Positions 20,441-29,578 of a DNA stretch of 64,000 nucleotides are shown here, piece by piece; position 1 is the stretch's first letter; each line of letters begins with the position of its first letter. The position numbers and the translations under genes are program-made. The notes under the pieces are model-generated. The model was not told where the DNA came from and did not search any database. It worked only from the letters and a program-made list of their open reading frames with translations. The DNA is from Pseudomonas fluorescens (GTDB lineage: Bacteria; Pseudomonadota; Gammaproteobacteria; Pseudomonadales; Pseudomonadaceae): the NCBI RefSeq assembly GCF_902497895.1, contig NZ_CABVHQ010000007.1, positions 1 to 64,000 of the forward strand. The letters are read 5' to 3'.

Positions 20441-20642
20441 TTTATTCAACCTATGCCGGCGGGTGGCGCGACCCAGCGCCACCCATGAGATTATTCGTAT
20501 TCTTGCGTTTTGCAGATACCAAAACGCCGCTCAATGAGCGGCGCCTTGGAAACTGGCGTGCGGACGATGATAACACCGCGCCCGGCCAGATTGATTGCTT
20601 CGCGAAGGAGCTTCAGTACGCATCAGCGATCTTCAACACATC

Positions 20643-20672
20643 AAAAGATCGCAGCCTGCGGCAGCTCCTACA
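20643..20672. repeat. Single REP half-element (gatcgcagcctgcggcagc class)
   Basis: Only the one arm aaaagatcgcagcctgcggc...ctcctac is present, directly downstream of the obgE stop codon; no inverted partner lies nearby. Confidence 0.8.
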
Positions 20673-20683
20673 CACACAATGAA

Positions 20684-21946
<1,263 letters not shown>

Positions 21947-21957
21947 CTAAGACATAA

Positions 21958-22046
21958 GACTCTTGCAAAAATGAGCGCAGCGACCTCAATCAACGACCGC
22001 AAAATCCAGCGCTGGCAGCCCATACAAACAGCTTTGCAAGAGACTC
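21958..22046. repeat. Short inverted-repeat element between obgE and rpmA
   Basis: The sequence ctcttgcaaa at 21960-21969 has its exact reverse complement at 22033-22042, enclosing about 63 bases. The arms resemble ends of a small non-autonomous element, but no target duplication is visible. Confidence 0.35.
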
Positions 22047-22058
22047 ACCCCACAAACG

Positions 22059-22087
22059 AAAAAGCCCCGTCGCAAGACAGGGCTTTT
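22059..22087 (-). terminator. Rho-independent terminator after rpmA
   Basis: Read on the minus strand, aaaagccctgtc-ttgc-gacggggctttttc forms a stem with a T tract, 15 bases after the rpmA stop codon, and probably attenuates transcription before obgE. Confidence 0.85.
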
Positions 22088-22101
22088 CCAGCATTACGCA
22101 A

Positions 22102-22377
22102 TTATGCCGCGACGACTTCAGTCTTCGGGACAATGCTTACGTAACGGCGACCGAAGGCGCCTTTAACCTGGAACTTGATCACGCCTTCGATTTTAGCGAA
22201 GAGGGTGTGATCCTTGCCCATGCCAACACCGTAACCGGCGTGGAATTGGGTGCCGCGCTGACGCACGATGATGTTGCCCGGAATGATAACCTGGCCGCCA
22301 TACATCTTCACGCCAAGGCGTTTAGCTTCTGAGTCGCGACCGTTACGGGTACTACCACCAGCTTTTTTGTGTGCCAT
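22102..22377 (-). CDS. rpmA: 50S ribosomal protein L27
   Basis: L27 lies near the peptidyl-transferase centre. The 91-aa protein begins [21 protein letters not shown] after the initiator Met, as in other gammaproteobacteria, and has the [13 protein letters not shown] motif. The GGAG ribosome site lies ten bases upstream. It is cotranscribed with rplU, 35 bases downstream of it. Confidence 0.98.
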   Translation of the reverse strand: MAHKKAGGSTRNGRDSEAKRLGVKMYGGQVIIPGNIIVRQRGTQFHAGYGVGMGKDHTLFAKIEGVIKFQVKGAFGRRYVSIVPKTEVVAA

Positions 22378-22412
22378 GAGTTCAATTCTCCTAGTGAGGA
22401 ATTAGGCTGAAA

Positions 22413-22727
22413 TTAAGCCTGAATACCGGTGATTTTGATCTCGGTGTACCACTGGCGGTGGCCCATACGCTTCATGTGGTGCTTACGGCGACGGAACTTG
22501 ATGATGCGGATTTTATCGTGACGACCTTGGGAAATCACTTCAGCAACAACGGTAGCGCCAGGAACAACTGGAGCACCGATATTCACGTCGTCGCCATTGG
22601 CAACCAACAGAACGCGATCAAAAGTAACGGATTCGCCGGTAGCGATTTCCAGTTTTTCGATCTTCAGGTATTCACCTGGGGCGACCTTGTATTGCTTGCC
22701 ACCAGTAACGATTACTGCATAAGACAT
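22413..22727 (-). CDS. rplU: 50S ribosomal protein L21
   Basis: L21 binds 23S rRNA in the presence of L20. The 104-aa protein starts [21 protein letters not shown] and ends with the family motif [24 protein letters not shown] strong GGAG site precedes the ATG at 22727; a 58-codon extension upstream is not coding. It is divergent from ispB, sharing a 241-base control region, the usual arrangement. Confidence 0.98.
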   Translation of the reverse strand: MSYAVIVTGGKQYKVAPGEYLKIEKLEIATGESVTFDRVLLVANGDDVNIGAPVVPGATVVAEVISQGRHDKIRIIKFRRRKHHMKRMGHRQWYTEIKITGIQA

Positions 22728-22907
22728 GGTATTTCTCCGATAATCCTGCTCACCCAGCTCTTTATAAGAAGAGGTATTGGCTGGCATGGCTGCATGGGGC
22801 TGGAACGGCCCATATGCAATTGCGTAAGGCAGGTGCTGCCCAGGAAGTTCAGGGTGCGCGATTGTACGCAAGCCGCAGTGACGATGCAAGTGCCTGAGCA
22901 TAGCGCC

Positions 22908-22936
22908 TTGACACCTGCGGACGCGAGTCCTAGCAT
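22908..22936 (+). promoter_or_regulatory. Likely sigma-70 promoter of ispB
   Basis: TTGACA at 22908-22913, a 17-base spacer and TAGCAT at 22931-22936 precede the ispB start codon by about 32 bases. Confidence 0.6.
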
Positions 22937-22968
22937 GCCGCGCAACCCTTCTGGAGCACCTGTCACTG

Positions 22969-23937
22969 ATGCAACCCCAAGCTTTCTACCGCGCGGTGGC
23001 GGACGATTTCAACGCCGTCGACGGCATCATCAAGAAGCAGCTGACTTCCCGAGTGCCGCTGGTATCGAAAATCGGCGACTACATCACCTCGGCCGGGGGC
23101 AAACGCCTGCGTCCATTATTGGTGCTGCTGTGTGGCAAGGCCCTGGGTCGCGAAGGCGATGATATGCGCCTGCTCGCCGCCACCATCGAGTTCCTGCACA
23201 CCGCCACCCTGCTGCACGACGACGTGGTCGACATGTCCGGCATGCGCCGTGGCCGCTCAACCGCCAATGCTATGTGGGGCAACGCCCCAAGCGTGCTGGT
23301 CGGCGACTTCCTGTACTCGCGTTCCTTCGAGATGATGGTCGAACTGGGCTCGATGCCCGTCATGAAGATCCTCTCGCAAGCCACACGAATCATCGCCGAA
23401 GGCGAAGTGTTGCAGCTGTCCAAGGTGCGTGATGCCAGCACCACGGAAGAGACCTACATGGAAGTCATCCGCGGCAAGACTGCGATGCTTTTCGAGGCTT
23501 CAACCCACAGCGCCGCGACCCTGGCCGGTGCCAGCCCGGAACAGAGTGAAGCCCTGCGCACCTTTGGCGATCACTTGGGCGTAGCTTTCCAGCTGGTCGA
23601 TGATTTGCTGGATTACCGTGGCGATGCAGAAACCCTGGGCAAGAACGTCGGTGACGATCTGGCCGAAGGCAAGCCGACCCTGCCGTTGATCTATACCATG
23701 CGCGAAGGGACCCCGGAGCAAGCGGCACTGGTGCGCAAGGCGATCCAGAAAGGCGGCATCGAAGACCTGGAACGCATCCGCGCCGCCGTGGAAGCCTCGG
23801 GGGCTCTGGACTACACCGCACAACTGGCCCGCGATTACGTGGCCCGCGCGATATCTTGCCTCGACACCCTGCCTGCCAGCGAATACCGCGATGCGCTGGT
23901 GGAGTTGAGTGAGTTTGCGGTCGCACGCACGCATTAA
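22969..23937 (+). CDS. ispB: Octaprenyl/polyprenyl diphosphate synthase
   Basis: Makes the long isoprenoid side chain of ubiquinone from farnesyl and isopentenyl diphosphates. The 322-aa protein has the two aspartate-rich motifs of trans-prenyltransferases, [16 protein letters not shown] and [12 protein letters not shown], and the GGKRLRP substrate motif. The C-terminus [11 protein letters not shown] is typical of pseudomonad IspB. It uses the isoprenoid units whose last step is run by IspH in this same window. Confidence 0.95.
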   Translation: MQPQAFYRAVADDFNAVDGIIKKQLTSRVPLVSKIGDYITSAGGKRLRPLLVLLCGKALGREGDDMRLLAATIEFLHTATLLHDDVVDMSGMRRGRSTANAMWGNAPSVLVGDFLYSRSFEMMVELGSMPVMKILSQATRIIAEGEVLQLSKVRDASTTEETYMEVIRGKTAMLFEASTHSAATLAGASPEQSEALRTFGDHLGVAFQLVDDLLDYRGDAETLGKNVGDDLAEGKPTLPLIYTMREGTPEQAALVRKAIQKGGIEDLERIRAAVEASGALDYTAQLARDYVARAISCLDTLPASEYRDALVELSEFAVARTH

Positions 23938-23955
23938 TCGCAAAGCAAGATCAAC

Positions 23956-24057
23956 AGATCGCAGCCTGCGGCAGCTCCTACAGGATTTACGTACACCCGA
24001 TTGTTCGGTGGTGTACGACCCTGGCGTAGGGGCTGCCGCAGGCTGCGATCTTTTTTT
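23956..24057. repeat. REP-type inverted repeat (gatcgcagcctgcggcagc class), may end ispB
   Basis: Arms at 23956-23982 and 24026-24050 are near-perfect reverse complements, and the right arm runs into seven T residues, so it may also act as the ispB terminator. Confidence 0.85.
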
Positions 24058-24137
24058 GGCCGGCACCACCCAACCCTCCCTCCGCAAAAACCCTATATAA
24101 TGTGCGCTTTTAGCCATCCTGAATCCAAGGAGCTTTA

Positions 24138-24482
24138 GTGAGCACGTTGCCACCCTGCCCAAAATGCAATTCCGAATACACCTATGAAGACGGTGCTCAG
24201 CTAATCTGCCCGGAATGCGCCCACGAGTGGTCCGCCAGCGGCGAAGCCGAGGTTGTGGCCGATGATTCCGTGAAAAAAGACTCGGTCGGTAACGTCCTGC
24301 AAGATGGCGACACCATCACCGTAATCAAGGACCTCAAGGTCAAGGGCACCTCGCTGGTGGTCAAAGTCGGCACCAAGGTCAAGAACATCCGCCTGTGCGA
24401 TGGCGACCACGACATCGACTGCAAGATCGACGGTATCGGCCCGATGAAGCTCAAATCCGAGTTCGTCAGAAAGGTCGTCTGA
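24138..24482 (+). CDS. yjdM: YjdM/PhnA-like zinc-ribbon protein
   Basis: A 114-aa cytoplasmic protein with an N-terminal zinc ribbon ([13 protein letters not shown] ... CPECAHEW) and a C-terminal SH3-like PhnA domain ([17 protein letters not shown], then [18 protein letters not shown]). YjdM is often still called PhnA but is not needed for phosphonate breakdown in E. coli; its role is unclear. It starts with GTG at 24138, behind a good AAGGAG ribosome site six bases upstream. Confidence 0.92.
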   Translation: MSTLPPCPKCNSEYTYEDGAQLICPECAHEWSASGEAEVVADDSVKKDSVGNVLQDGDTITVIKDLKVKGTSLVVKVGTKVKNIRLCDGDHDIDCKIDGIGPMKLKSEFVRKVV

Positions 24483-24629
24483 ACCTGCTGCCTCCATCCC
24501 GCGCCCTGTGCGGGATGGCTCTTGCCCCAGTAATGCCCACGCATCAATAGCAAAAGGCCAGCCCTTTTGCCCGCCAACAATACCCACACAAAAAAACAAG
24601 AAATAGCCAATAGACGCTTGCTATTATTT

Positions 24630-24649
24630 GAATAAGAATTATTCTCATT
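24630..24649. promoter_or_regulatory. Likely Fur box
   Basis: The sequence gaataagaattattctcatt, read on the other strand as AATGAGAATAATTCTTATTC, closely resembles the classical Fur 19-mer (GATAATGATAATCATTATC). It lies 24-44 bases upstream of the start codon of the following 85-aa gene, where it would overlap the promoter. Confidence 0.7.
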
Positions 24650-24673
24650 GGATCCTTCAACGGAGATGAGACC

Positions 24674-24931
24674 ATGACTTATTTGATCGATGCCTGGCTG
24701 GACCGCCCACAGCCTTACCTACGGATCCTGCATCGGGAAACCGGAGAAGTCTGTGCGGTACTGGAAGAAGAAGCCTTGAATGAGCTGCAGGACCAGGGCG
24801 ACCTGGACGTCAGCAGCCTGAGTTCCAGCGAGCCGGTGGTGCTCAAGGAACTGGTGCGCAGCCTGTTTCTGTTCTGCTATGCCCGAGCATTGCGCCCGGT
24901 GGGGGATCTGAATACCAAGTTCCAGATATGA
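24674..24931 (+). CDS. Conserved small protein, probably iron-regulated (PA4570-like)
   Basis: An 85-aa acidic soluble protein (MTYLIDAWLDRPQPYLRILH at the N-terminus, KTKFQI-like end NTKFQI). No domain is recognised with a known role. By position and length it corresponds to PA4570 of P. aeruginosa, reported as responsive to iron starvation. The Fur-box-like sequence just upstream supports derepression when iron is scarce. The ribosome site is GGAG. Function unknown. Confidence 0.8.
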   Translation: MTYLIDAWLDRPQPYLRILHRETGEVCAVLEEEALNELQDQGDLDVSSLSSSEPVVLKELVRSLFLFCYARALRPVGDLNTKFQI

Positions 24932-24947
24932 AGATCACTGCAAAAAC

Positions 24948-25053
24948 TGTAGGAGCGAGCTTGTGTGGGAGCGAGCTTGCTCGCGATGAGGCCGGTACAT
25001 TCAACAGTGATGTTGACTGACAAACCGCTATCGCGAGCAAGCTCGCTCCTACA
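24948..25053. repeat. REP-type inverted repeat with nested partial copy
   Basis: A complete doublet of the gggagcgagcttgctcgcg class (24963-25053) is preceded by a broken copy of its own left arm (tgtaggagcgagcttg at 24948-24963). The loop is the reverse complement of the loop in the elements at 11638 and 18737. Confidence 0.85.
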
Positions 25054-25080
25054 TGGCCCGCATTCACATTGGAGCGGGTC

Positions 25081-25698
25081 TTACAGTACTTCGAGCAGTT
25101 CGACGTCGAATACCAGTACGCTGTGCGGCGGGATGCTGCCCACGCCTTGCGCGCCGTAAGCCAGTTCGCTCGGCACGTACAGACGCCATTTGCTACCGGC
25201 GTTCATCAGTTGCAGGGCTTCGGTCCAGCCAGCGATCACGCCGCCAACCGGGAATTCTGCAGGCTGCCCACGATCGTAGGAGCTGTCGAACACAGTGCCG
25301 TCGATCAGCGTGCCGTGGTAGTGAGTACGCACAGTGTCTTCGCGCGATGGCTTGGCGCCTTCGCCTGCGGTCAACACTTCGAACTGCAGGCCGGAAGCCA
25401 GAGTGGTGATACCGTCACGCTTGGCGTTTTCGGCCAGGAATTCCAGACCGGCGCCAGCAGCGGCTTCAGCCTTGGCTGCCGCTTCGGCTTGCATGATTTC
25501 ACGGATTACCTTGAAGCTGGCGGACATTTCGTCCTGACCAACACGGCTTTCCTTACCGGCGAAGGCGTCGGTCAGACCAGCCAGGATCGCGTCCAGGTTA
25601 ACGCCAGGTGGCGGGTTGTCGCGCAGTTGGTCGCCCAACTGACGGCCAATGCCGTAGCTGACGCGGGTTTCGTCGGTGGACAGATTTACTTCGGACAT
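25081..25698 (-). CDS. fklB: FKBP-type peptidyl-prolyl isomerase, FklB type
   Basis: A 205-aa FKBP isomerase. The N-terminal dimerisation domain (SYGIGRQLGDQLRDNPPPGVNLDAILAGL..., residues 15-90) is helical, followed by the catalytic FKBP fold with VRTHYHGTLIDGTVFDSSYDRG, GVIAGWTEALQLM and the C-terminal PPHSVLVFDVELLEVL. There is no signal peptide when translation starts at the ATG at 25698, so it is probably cytoplasmic like E. coli FklB. The equivalent gene in PAO1 is PA4572. Confidence 0.92.
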   Translation of the reverse strand: MSEVNLSTDETRVSYGIGRQLGDQLRDNPPPGVNLDAILAGLTDAFAGKESRVGQDEMSASFKVIREIMQAEAAAKAEAAAGAGLEFLAENAKRDGITTLASGLQFEVLTAGEGAKPSREDTVRTHYHGTLIDGTVFDSSYDRGQPAEFPVGGVIAGWTEALQLMNAGSKWRLYVPSELAYGAQGVGSIPPHSVLVFDVELLEVL

Positions 25699-25830
25699 AA
25701 CACTGCTCCGCTGTGCGGACGGCTCGGAAAGTTGCCGTGCGTGCACAGCGCCTTCCGGAGCGCCCGGAACCAAAAGGGCGAGCAGACTAGCACACAAGTC
25801 GGGCCTGTGATGAGCACCCCGTGTGACCGA

Positions 25831-26133
25831 TCAGGAAGTACCGGAAGCGATCGGCACCCGCAAGGTTTCTTCGGTGCTGGATGACATCCCGCACATTTCA
25901 TCATGAACCGAGGTATGAATCAGATTGAATGGCAGCTTCGGAAAGGCATGCAGTATTTCACGGGCATGCTCCACCGAGCGTACATGTATCATCTGGCCAT
26001 GGGAGTCGCTCAGTGGAAAAGCTGCGCCGTGCATCCGCGCCTCGATCAGGTAGATACCGCCTTCGAGGGAGATCAGGTTGATCTCGTCGACCTTCCCGGC
26101 GATAGCATAGGCATTCAACTCTTGCAGATTCAT
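25831..26133 (-). CDS. DUF6482 family protein
   Basis: A 100-aa soluble protein (MNLQELNAYAIAGKVDEINL, ISLEGGIYLIEARM, SDSHGQMIHVRSVEHAREIL). It matches the small DUF6482 family common in pseudomonads and has no known function. A GAGG ribosome site lies upstream of the ATG. It is placed between fklB and the TIGR00645 gene as in PAO1. Confidence 0.8.
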   Translation of the reverse strand: MNLQELNAYAIAGKVDEINLISLEGGIYLIEARMHGAAFPLSDSHGQMIHVRSVEHAREILHAFPKLPFNLIHTSVHDEMCGMSSSTEETLRVPIASGTS

Positions 26134-26271
26134 AAGCGCACCTCGCGTAATTCAAGCCCAAGACAGTTACAGGCATATGCCTCACCGTGTAAAAGCACAA
26201 GCTGGAAAAGCCGCCGCCCGTCAGTTTCACCATGGCCTTGGTGATGACCGAACCTGTGGTGGGGAGCCTGA

Positions 26272-26403
26272 TGTGGCGAGGGGGCTTGCCCCCGCTGGGC
26301 TGCGAAGCGGCCCTAAAACCTGCAATCGCGTTTCCTCAGGTAAAACCCATCAGCCAGTTTACGACTGCTACGCAGCCGAACGGGGGCAAGCCCCCTCGCC
26401 ACA
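26272..26403. repeat. REP-type inverted repeat (ggcgagggggcttgccccc class)
   Basis: Arms tgtggcgagggggcttgccc (26272) and its reverse complement ending at 26403 enclose a longer loop that contains a second inverted sequence (ctgcgaagcggc / gctacgcag). The 300-base gap between the DUF6482 and UPF0114 genes holds little else. Confidence 0.85.
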
Positions 26404-26433
26404 TCAAGCCCACTCACCACAGGGGAGCTGCAA

Positions 26434-26922
26434 TCAGTGCTTGGTCAGCTTGTCCAGGTAACCCATGGCAAAGGCCGAGATCACGAAGGTCATGTGAATG
26501 ATCACGTACCACTTCAGATGCTCGGGATCGACGTTCTTCGCGTCCATGAATATGCGCAGCAGGTGAATGGACGAAATCGCCACGATCGAGGCGGCCACCT
26601 TCATTTTCAATGAAGAGGAGTCCATCGTGCCCAGCCAGTTGAGCTTTTCCTTGTCCTCGTCGATGTCGAGCTGGGAAACGAAGTTCTCGTAACCGGAGAT
26701 CATCACCATCACCAGCAGACCGCCGACCAGTGCCATGTCGATCAGTGACAGCAGTACCAGAATCAGATCCGACTCGGCCATCGAGAATACGTTGGGGATA
26801 ACGTGAAAGACTTCCTGGAAAAACTTCAGCGCCAGGGCCAGCAAACCCAGGGACAGACCGAAGTAGATCGGCGCCAGCAGCCAGCGCGACGCGTACATTG
26901 CATTCTCGATAAAACGTTCCAT
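26434..26922 (-). CDS. yqhA: TIGR00645/UPF0114 (YqhA) family inner membrane protein
   Basis: A 162-aa integral membrane protein with four hydrophobic segments and the family features [25 protein letters not shown] and [24 protein letters not shown], followed by [24 protein letters not shown] sequence (here [21 protein letters not shown]). Function unknown; later work suggests a role in acid survival in enterics. PAO1 PA4574 is the matching locus. Confidence 0.93.
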   Translation of the reverse strand: MERFIENAMYASRWLLAPIYFGLSLGLLALALKFFQEVFHVIPNVFSMAESDLILVLLSLIDMALVGGLLVMVMISGYENFVSQLDIDEDKEKLNWLGTMDSSSLKMKVAASIVAISSIHLLRIFMDAKNVDPEHLKWYVIIHMTFVISAFAMGYLDKLTKH

Positions 26923-27080
26923 TGAATCTCACAGGGGGTGGAAATGGCGGCGAGTATAACAGCCGGGCAAACGCCCATAAACCGCTGGAAAATCCATGAC
27001 CTGCAGCTCTACCAAAGGGTTTTCTGCTAGTGTCCCAGTCAAGCGAGCCGCTCACCGACGTTGAACAGGAAGACTGAAAA

Positions 27081-28910
27081 ATGGATTTGCGATTGCTTTC
27101 AACCAGTGCAGGCCTGTGCATCGCGCTGTTGGTCAGCGGCTGCTCACCCAGCGATGAGAAGCAACTGGTCAGCCTCGAAGAGAAGACCGCGCGGTTCGAA
27201 AAGTCGCTGGATGCCATTCAGGATCCGCAGCTCAAGGACGCCGTGGCCGATCTCGGCGGCTCTCTGTTGTTGCTCGAACGGGCTCGGCTCAAACTCCAGA
27301 GCAAGCCAATCGAAACCGAGTATGGCGAAGATGCCATGGCCCTGCTCAAACACTATCCAAGTCCGCAAGCCTTGGTCGACACCTACGTCAATGGCTTGTT
27401 CGTGCTGCGACGATCATCCAGTTCCGACTACTTGACCGACCTGCAGCCGGTGTTCCCGTTCAACTTCAACATACCGGCCGGGTTCCCGTTCCCTCACGGT
27501 CTGCAATGGCAATCCGTGACGTTGAGCGACAAGCAGGTGATCGCGTTTCAATCCGAATGGTCGGAAACCGACCCCGGCATTCAGTTGAGTCCTTCAAGCT
27601 CCAGCCTGACCAGCCCCGACGACCTGACGGTGGCTTACCCCTACATCGAGGGGCTGGAAGTCGACAACAAGCACCAGCCGCAACCGGTGATGCTGCAAGG
27701 CCAGCTGGAAGTTATCGCGCCGCGCAAAGTGTTCACCTTCGATCTGACCAGGCAGAACGTGGGCAAAAAACAGACGGATGAAAACATCAGCGTCACCCTG
27801 CTGGCCCTGGAGAAGAATTGCGCAGAAATCGAAATGAGCAATAGCGCACCCATGGCCGCAGATGTCAGCGCAACGGCACTCAATCCGCTGATGGTTCAGG
27901 CCAGGGACACCACCGGGCAATTTCTCTCGCGTTCGGGCTCGATCAACGAGAACGCCGAACAAATCGCCTTCTATGAAAAACAATTGGCCGAGATGCACAA
28001 GCAGCAGACCTGGAGCGAGACCTTCGAGAAGCAGCTCAAGGACCAGCAACAAGCCTTCGAACGTCTGCAGACCCGTCATTACACCAAGGTCTATTTCGAC
28101 GGCACCATCGACACCCTGGAAGTCAGCGTCCTCGACTTCTCGGGCGCCACGCTGACGCGCAAGGACCTGAAACTGCCGGTGCAACAGTTCGATCGCAACA
28201 CGACCGAGAAGACCATTCAAAGCCTGTCATTGCCGGTAGTGGTGTATGACGACCAGGCGCTGACCTGGCTCAAGGACGCCACGCTCGACGAGGACACCCT
28301 GAAAAAGCGCGTCACCATCAGCCAATCGATCGAAGACCCCAGTGCTGTACGCATCGAGTTCGATCACCCGAAAACCTTCAATGATGAACTGCTGGGCTCG
28401 TCGCTCAGTGCCAGCGACTCTCCGGTAACCTTTTTCACCCAGGGCGATGACGGTAAACGCGGCGACCCCATCGAACTTCCAGCCGAAGCCTACGAGATCG
28501 ATCCGCTACGTGCGACTATCACCTACGACCTGAATCTGTTTCCGGAAACACCGGCCTATGCCATAGGTTCGATGCCGTTGTTTCTCGCCCAAATCGAAAA
28601 AAAGTCCCTCACAGCCAGCCAACTGCCCAAAGGTCTTGAGCTCAAGGGTAATGCCCTGATGGTCGACCAGACGCTGTTCCCGGCGCAGGACTGGCGTTTT
28701 TACGCCAAGGACGACAACGGCAATTATTTGAAGGAGATTCTTGCGGTCAGCCATAGCACGGCCCCGGACAAGCCGGCGTATCTGGATGTGCATTATTTCT
28801 ATGGCCAGCCGAGCCAGCTGGAAACCTACCAGCGCACCGACCTGGACAGGGTCGAATATGGCTTCGAAGTCAAACTCGACAGGGCACACATAGAAAACCC
28901 TGTCGAGTAG
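27081..28910 (+). CDS. Large predicted lipoprotein, function unknown
   Basis: A 609-aa protein with a lipoprotein signal (lipobox LVSGC, Cys21, then SPSDEKQ), so it is probably anchored in the outer membrane facing the periplasm. Residues 28-80 and about 290-335 (NENAEQIAFYEKQLAEMHKQ...) look helical and may form coiled coils; the rest is mixed beta sequence with repeated phrases such as YDDQALTWLKDATLDED. No catalytic motif is evident. AGGA precedes the ATG by nine bases. It is divergent from yqhA and followed by a convergent gene. Confidence 0.8.
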   Translation: MDLRLLSTSAGLCIALLVSGCSPSDEKQLVSLEEKTARFEKSLDAIQDPQLKDAVADLGGSLLLLERARLKLQSKPIETEYGEDAMALLKHYPSPQALVDTYVNGLFVLRRSSSSDYLTDLQPVFPFNFNIPAGFPFPHGLQWQSVTLSDKQVIAFQSEWSETDPGIQLSPSSSSLTSPDDLTVAYPYIEGLEVDNKHQPQPVMLQGQLEVIAPRKVFTFDLTRQNVGKKQTDENISVTLLALEKNCAEIEMSNSAPMAADVSATALNPLMVQARDTTGQFLSRSGSINENAEQIAFYEKQLAEMHKQQTWSETFEKQLKDQQQAFERLQTRHYTKVYFDGTIDTLEVSVLDFSGATLTRKDLKLPVQQFDRNTTEKTIQSLSLPVVVYDDQALTWLKDATLDEDTLKKRVTISQSIEDPSAVRIEFDHPKTFNDELLGSSLSASDSPVTFFTQGDDGKRGDPIELPAEAYEIDPLRATITYDLNLFPETPAYAIGSMPLFLAQIEKKSLTASQLPKGLELKGNALMVDQTLFPAQDWRFYAKDDNGNYLKEILAVSHSTAPDKPAYLDVHYFYGQPSQLETYQRTDLDRVEYGFEVKLDRAHIENPVE

Positions 28911-28928
28911 CGGTCCCCCGGGATCTAA

Positions 28929-29249
28929 CTAAAAATCGCTGGGGCGAGAACGCCCACCGTTGATTTCACGTAGTTGGGCCTGTAGATGCAGGCACCAGAT
29001 TTGCGGATCGTCGGCCAGCTCGTAGCCATGCAGGGTCAGGCTTTCAACGATGGTTTCAAGGATTGATTCGGCCACGAAAGGTCCATGAAACGGGCCCTGG
29101 GCTTTGATCGCGGAAGGTTGTTCACCCGCCATCCCGGCGGCGAAGAGTAGGGTCCACATCCCGGTATCTCCCGCAAGCGGGCGAATACTGCACTCGATAC
29201 GGGTGACCAGGCCAAGGCATTGGCGTGTAAGGCAGAGGTTGCGCGGCAT
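28929..29249 (-). CDS. Conserved hypothetical protein (PA4575-like)
   Basis: A 106-aa protein (MPRNLCLTRQCLGLVTRIEC, then GMWTLLFAAGMAGEQPS and LTLHGYELADDPQIWCLHLQ). Its place next to the Lon-like protease gene fits PA4575 of P. aeruginosa. No domain of known function is recognised. A GAGG ribosome site lies nine bases upstream of the ATG at 29249. Confidence 0.7.
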   Translation of the reverse strand: MPRNLCLTRQCLGLVTRIECSIRPLAGDTGMWTLLFAAGMAGEQPSAIKAQGPFHGPFVAESILETIVESLTLHGYELADDPQIWCLHLQAQLREINGGRSRPSDF

Positions 29250-29404
29250 GGCGGCGACCCTCGGTAGATCCGGTATTCAGCCTTCACATAAAGGCTGGCT
29301 CGATCCAGTGATTACTGTCGATATCCCTGCCCTGAGAATAGAGGAAAAGTCCGGACTGCAACGCCTGCAAAGACCAGCGGCGTCAAATGGTCATTTTGTG
29401 AACT

Positions 29405-29551
29405 TGTGGCGAGGGGGCTTGCCCCCGTTCGGCTCGGTCTGCGCTCGGGCGAAGCAGTCGTAAATCCGGCTGATAGGTTTTACCTGACAAAACACGGTTG
29501 CAGGTGTTAGGGCCGCTTCGCAGCCCAGCGGGGGCAAGCCCCCTCGCCACA
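29405..29551. repeat. REP-type inverted repeat (ggcgagggggcttgccccc class)
   Basis: Arms at 29405-29428 and 29527-29551 are reverse complements; the loop has segments in common with the loop at 26272-26403 but in opposite order. The 329-base gap 29250-29578 holds this element and no gene. Confidence 0.87.
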
Positions 29552-29578
29552 GGAGCAAGCCCCGCTTTCAGGTTGGTC

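Noticed and set aside
24486..24518. Hairpin catcccgc / gcgggatg after yjdM
   Set aside because: No T-tract follows, so not listed as a terminator, although it may stabilise the transcript end.
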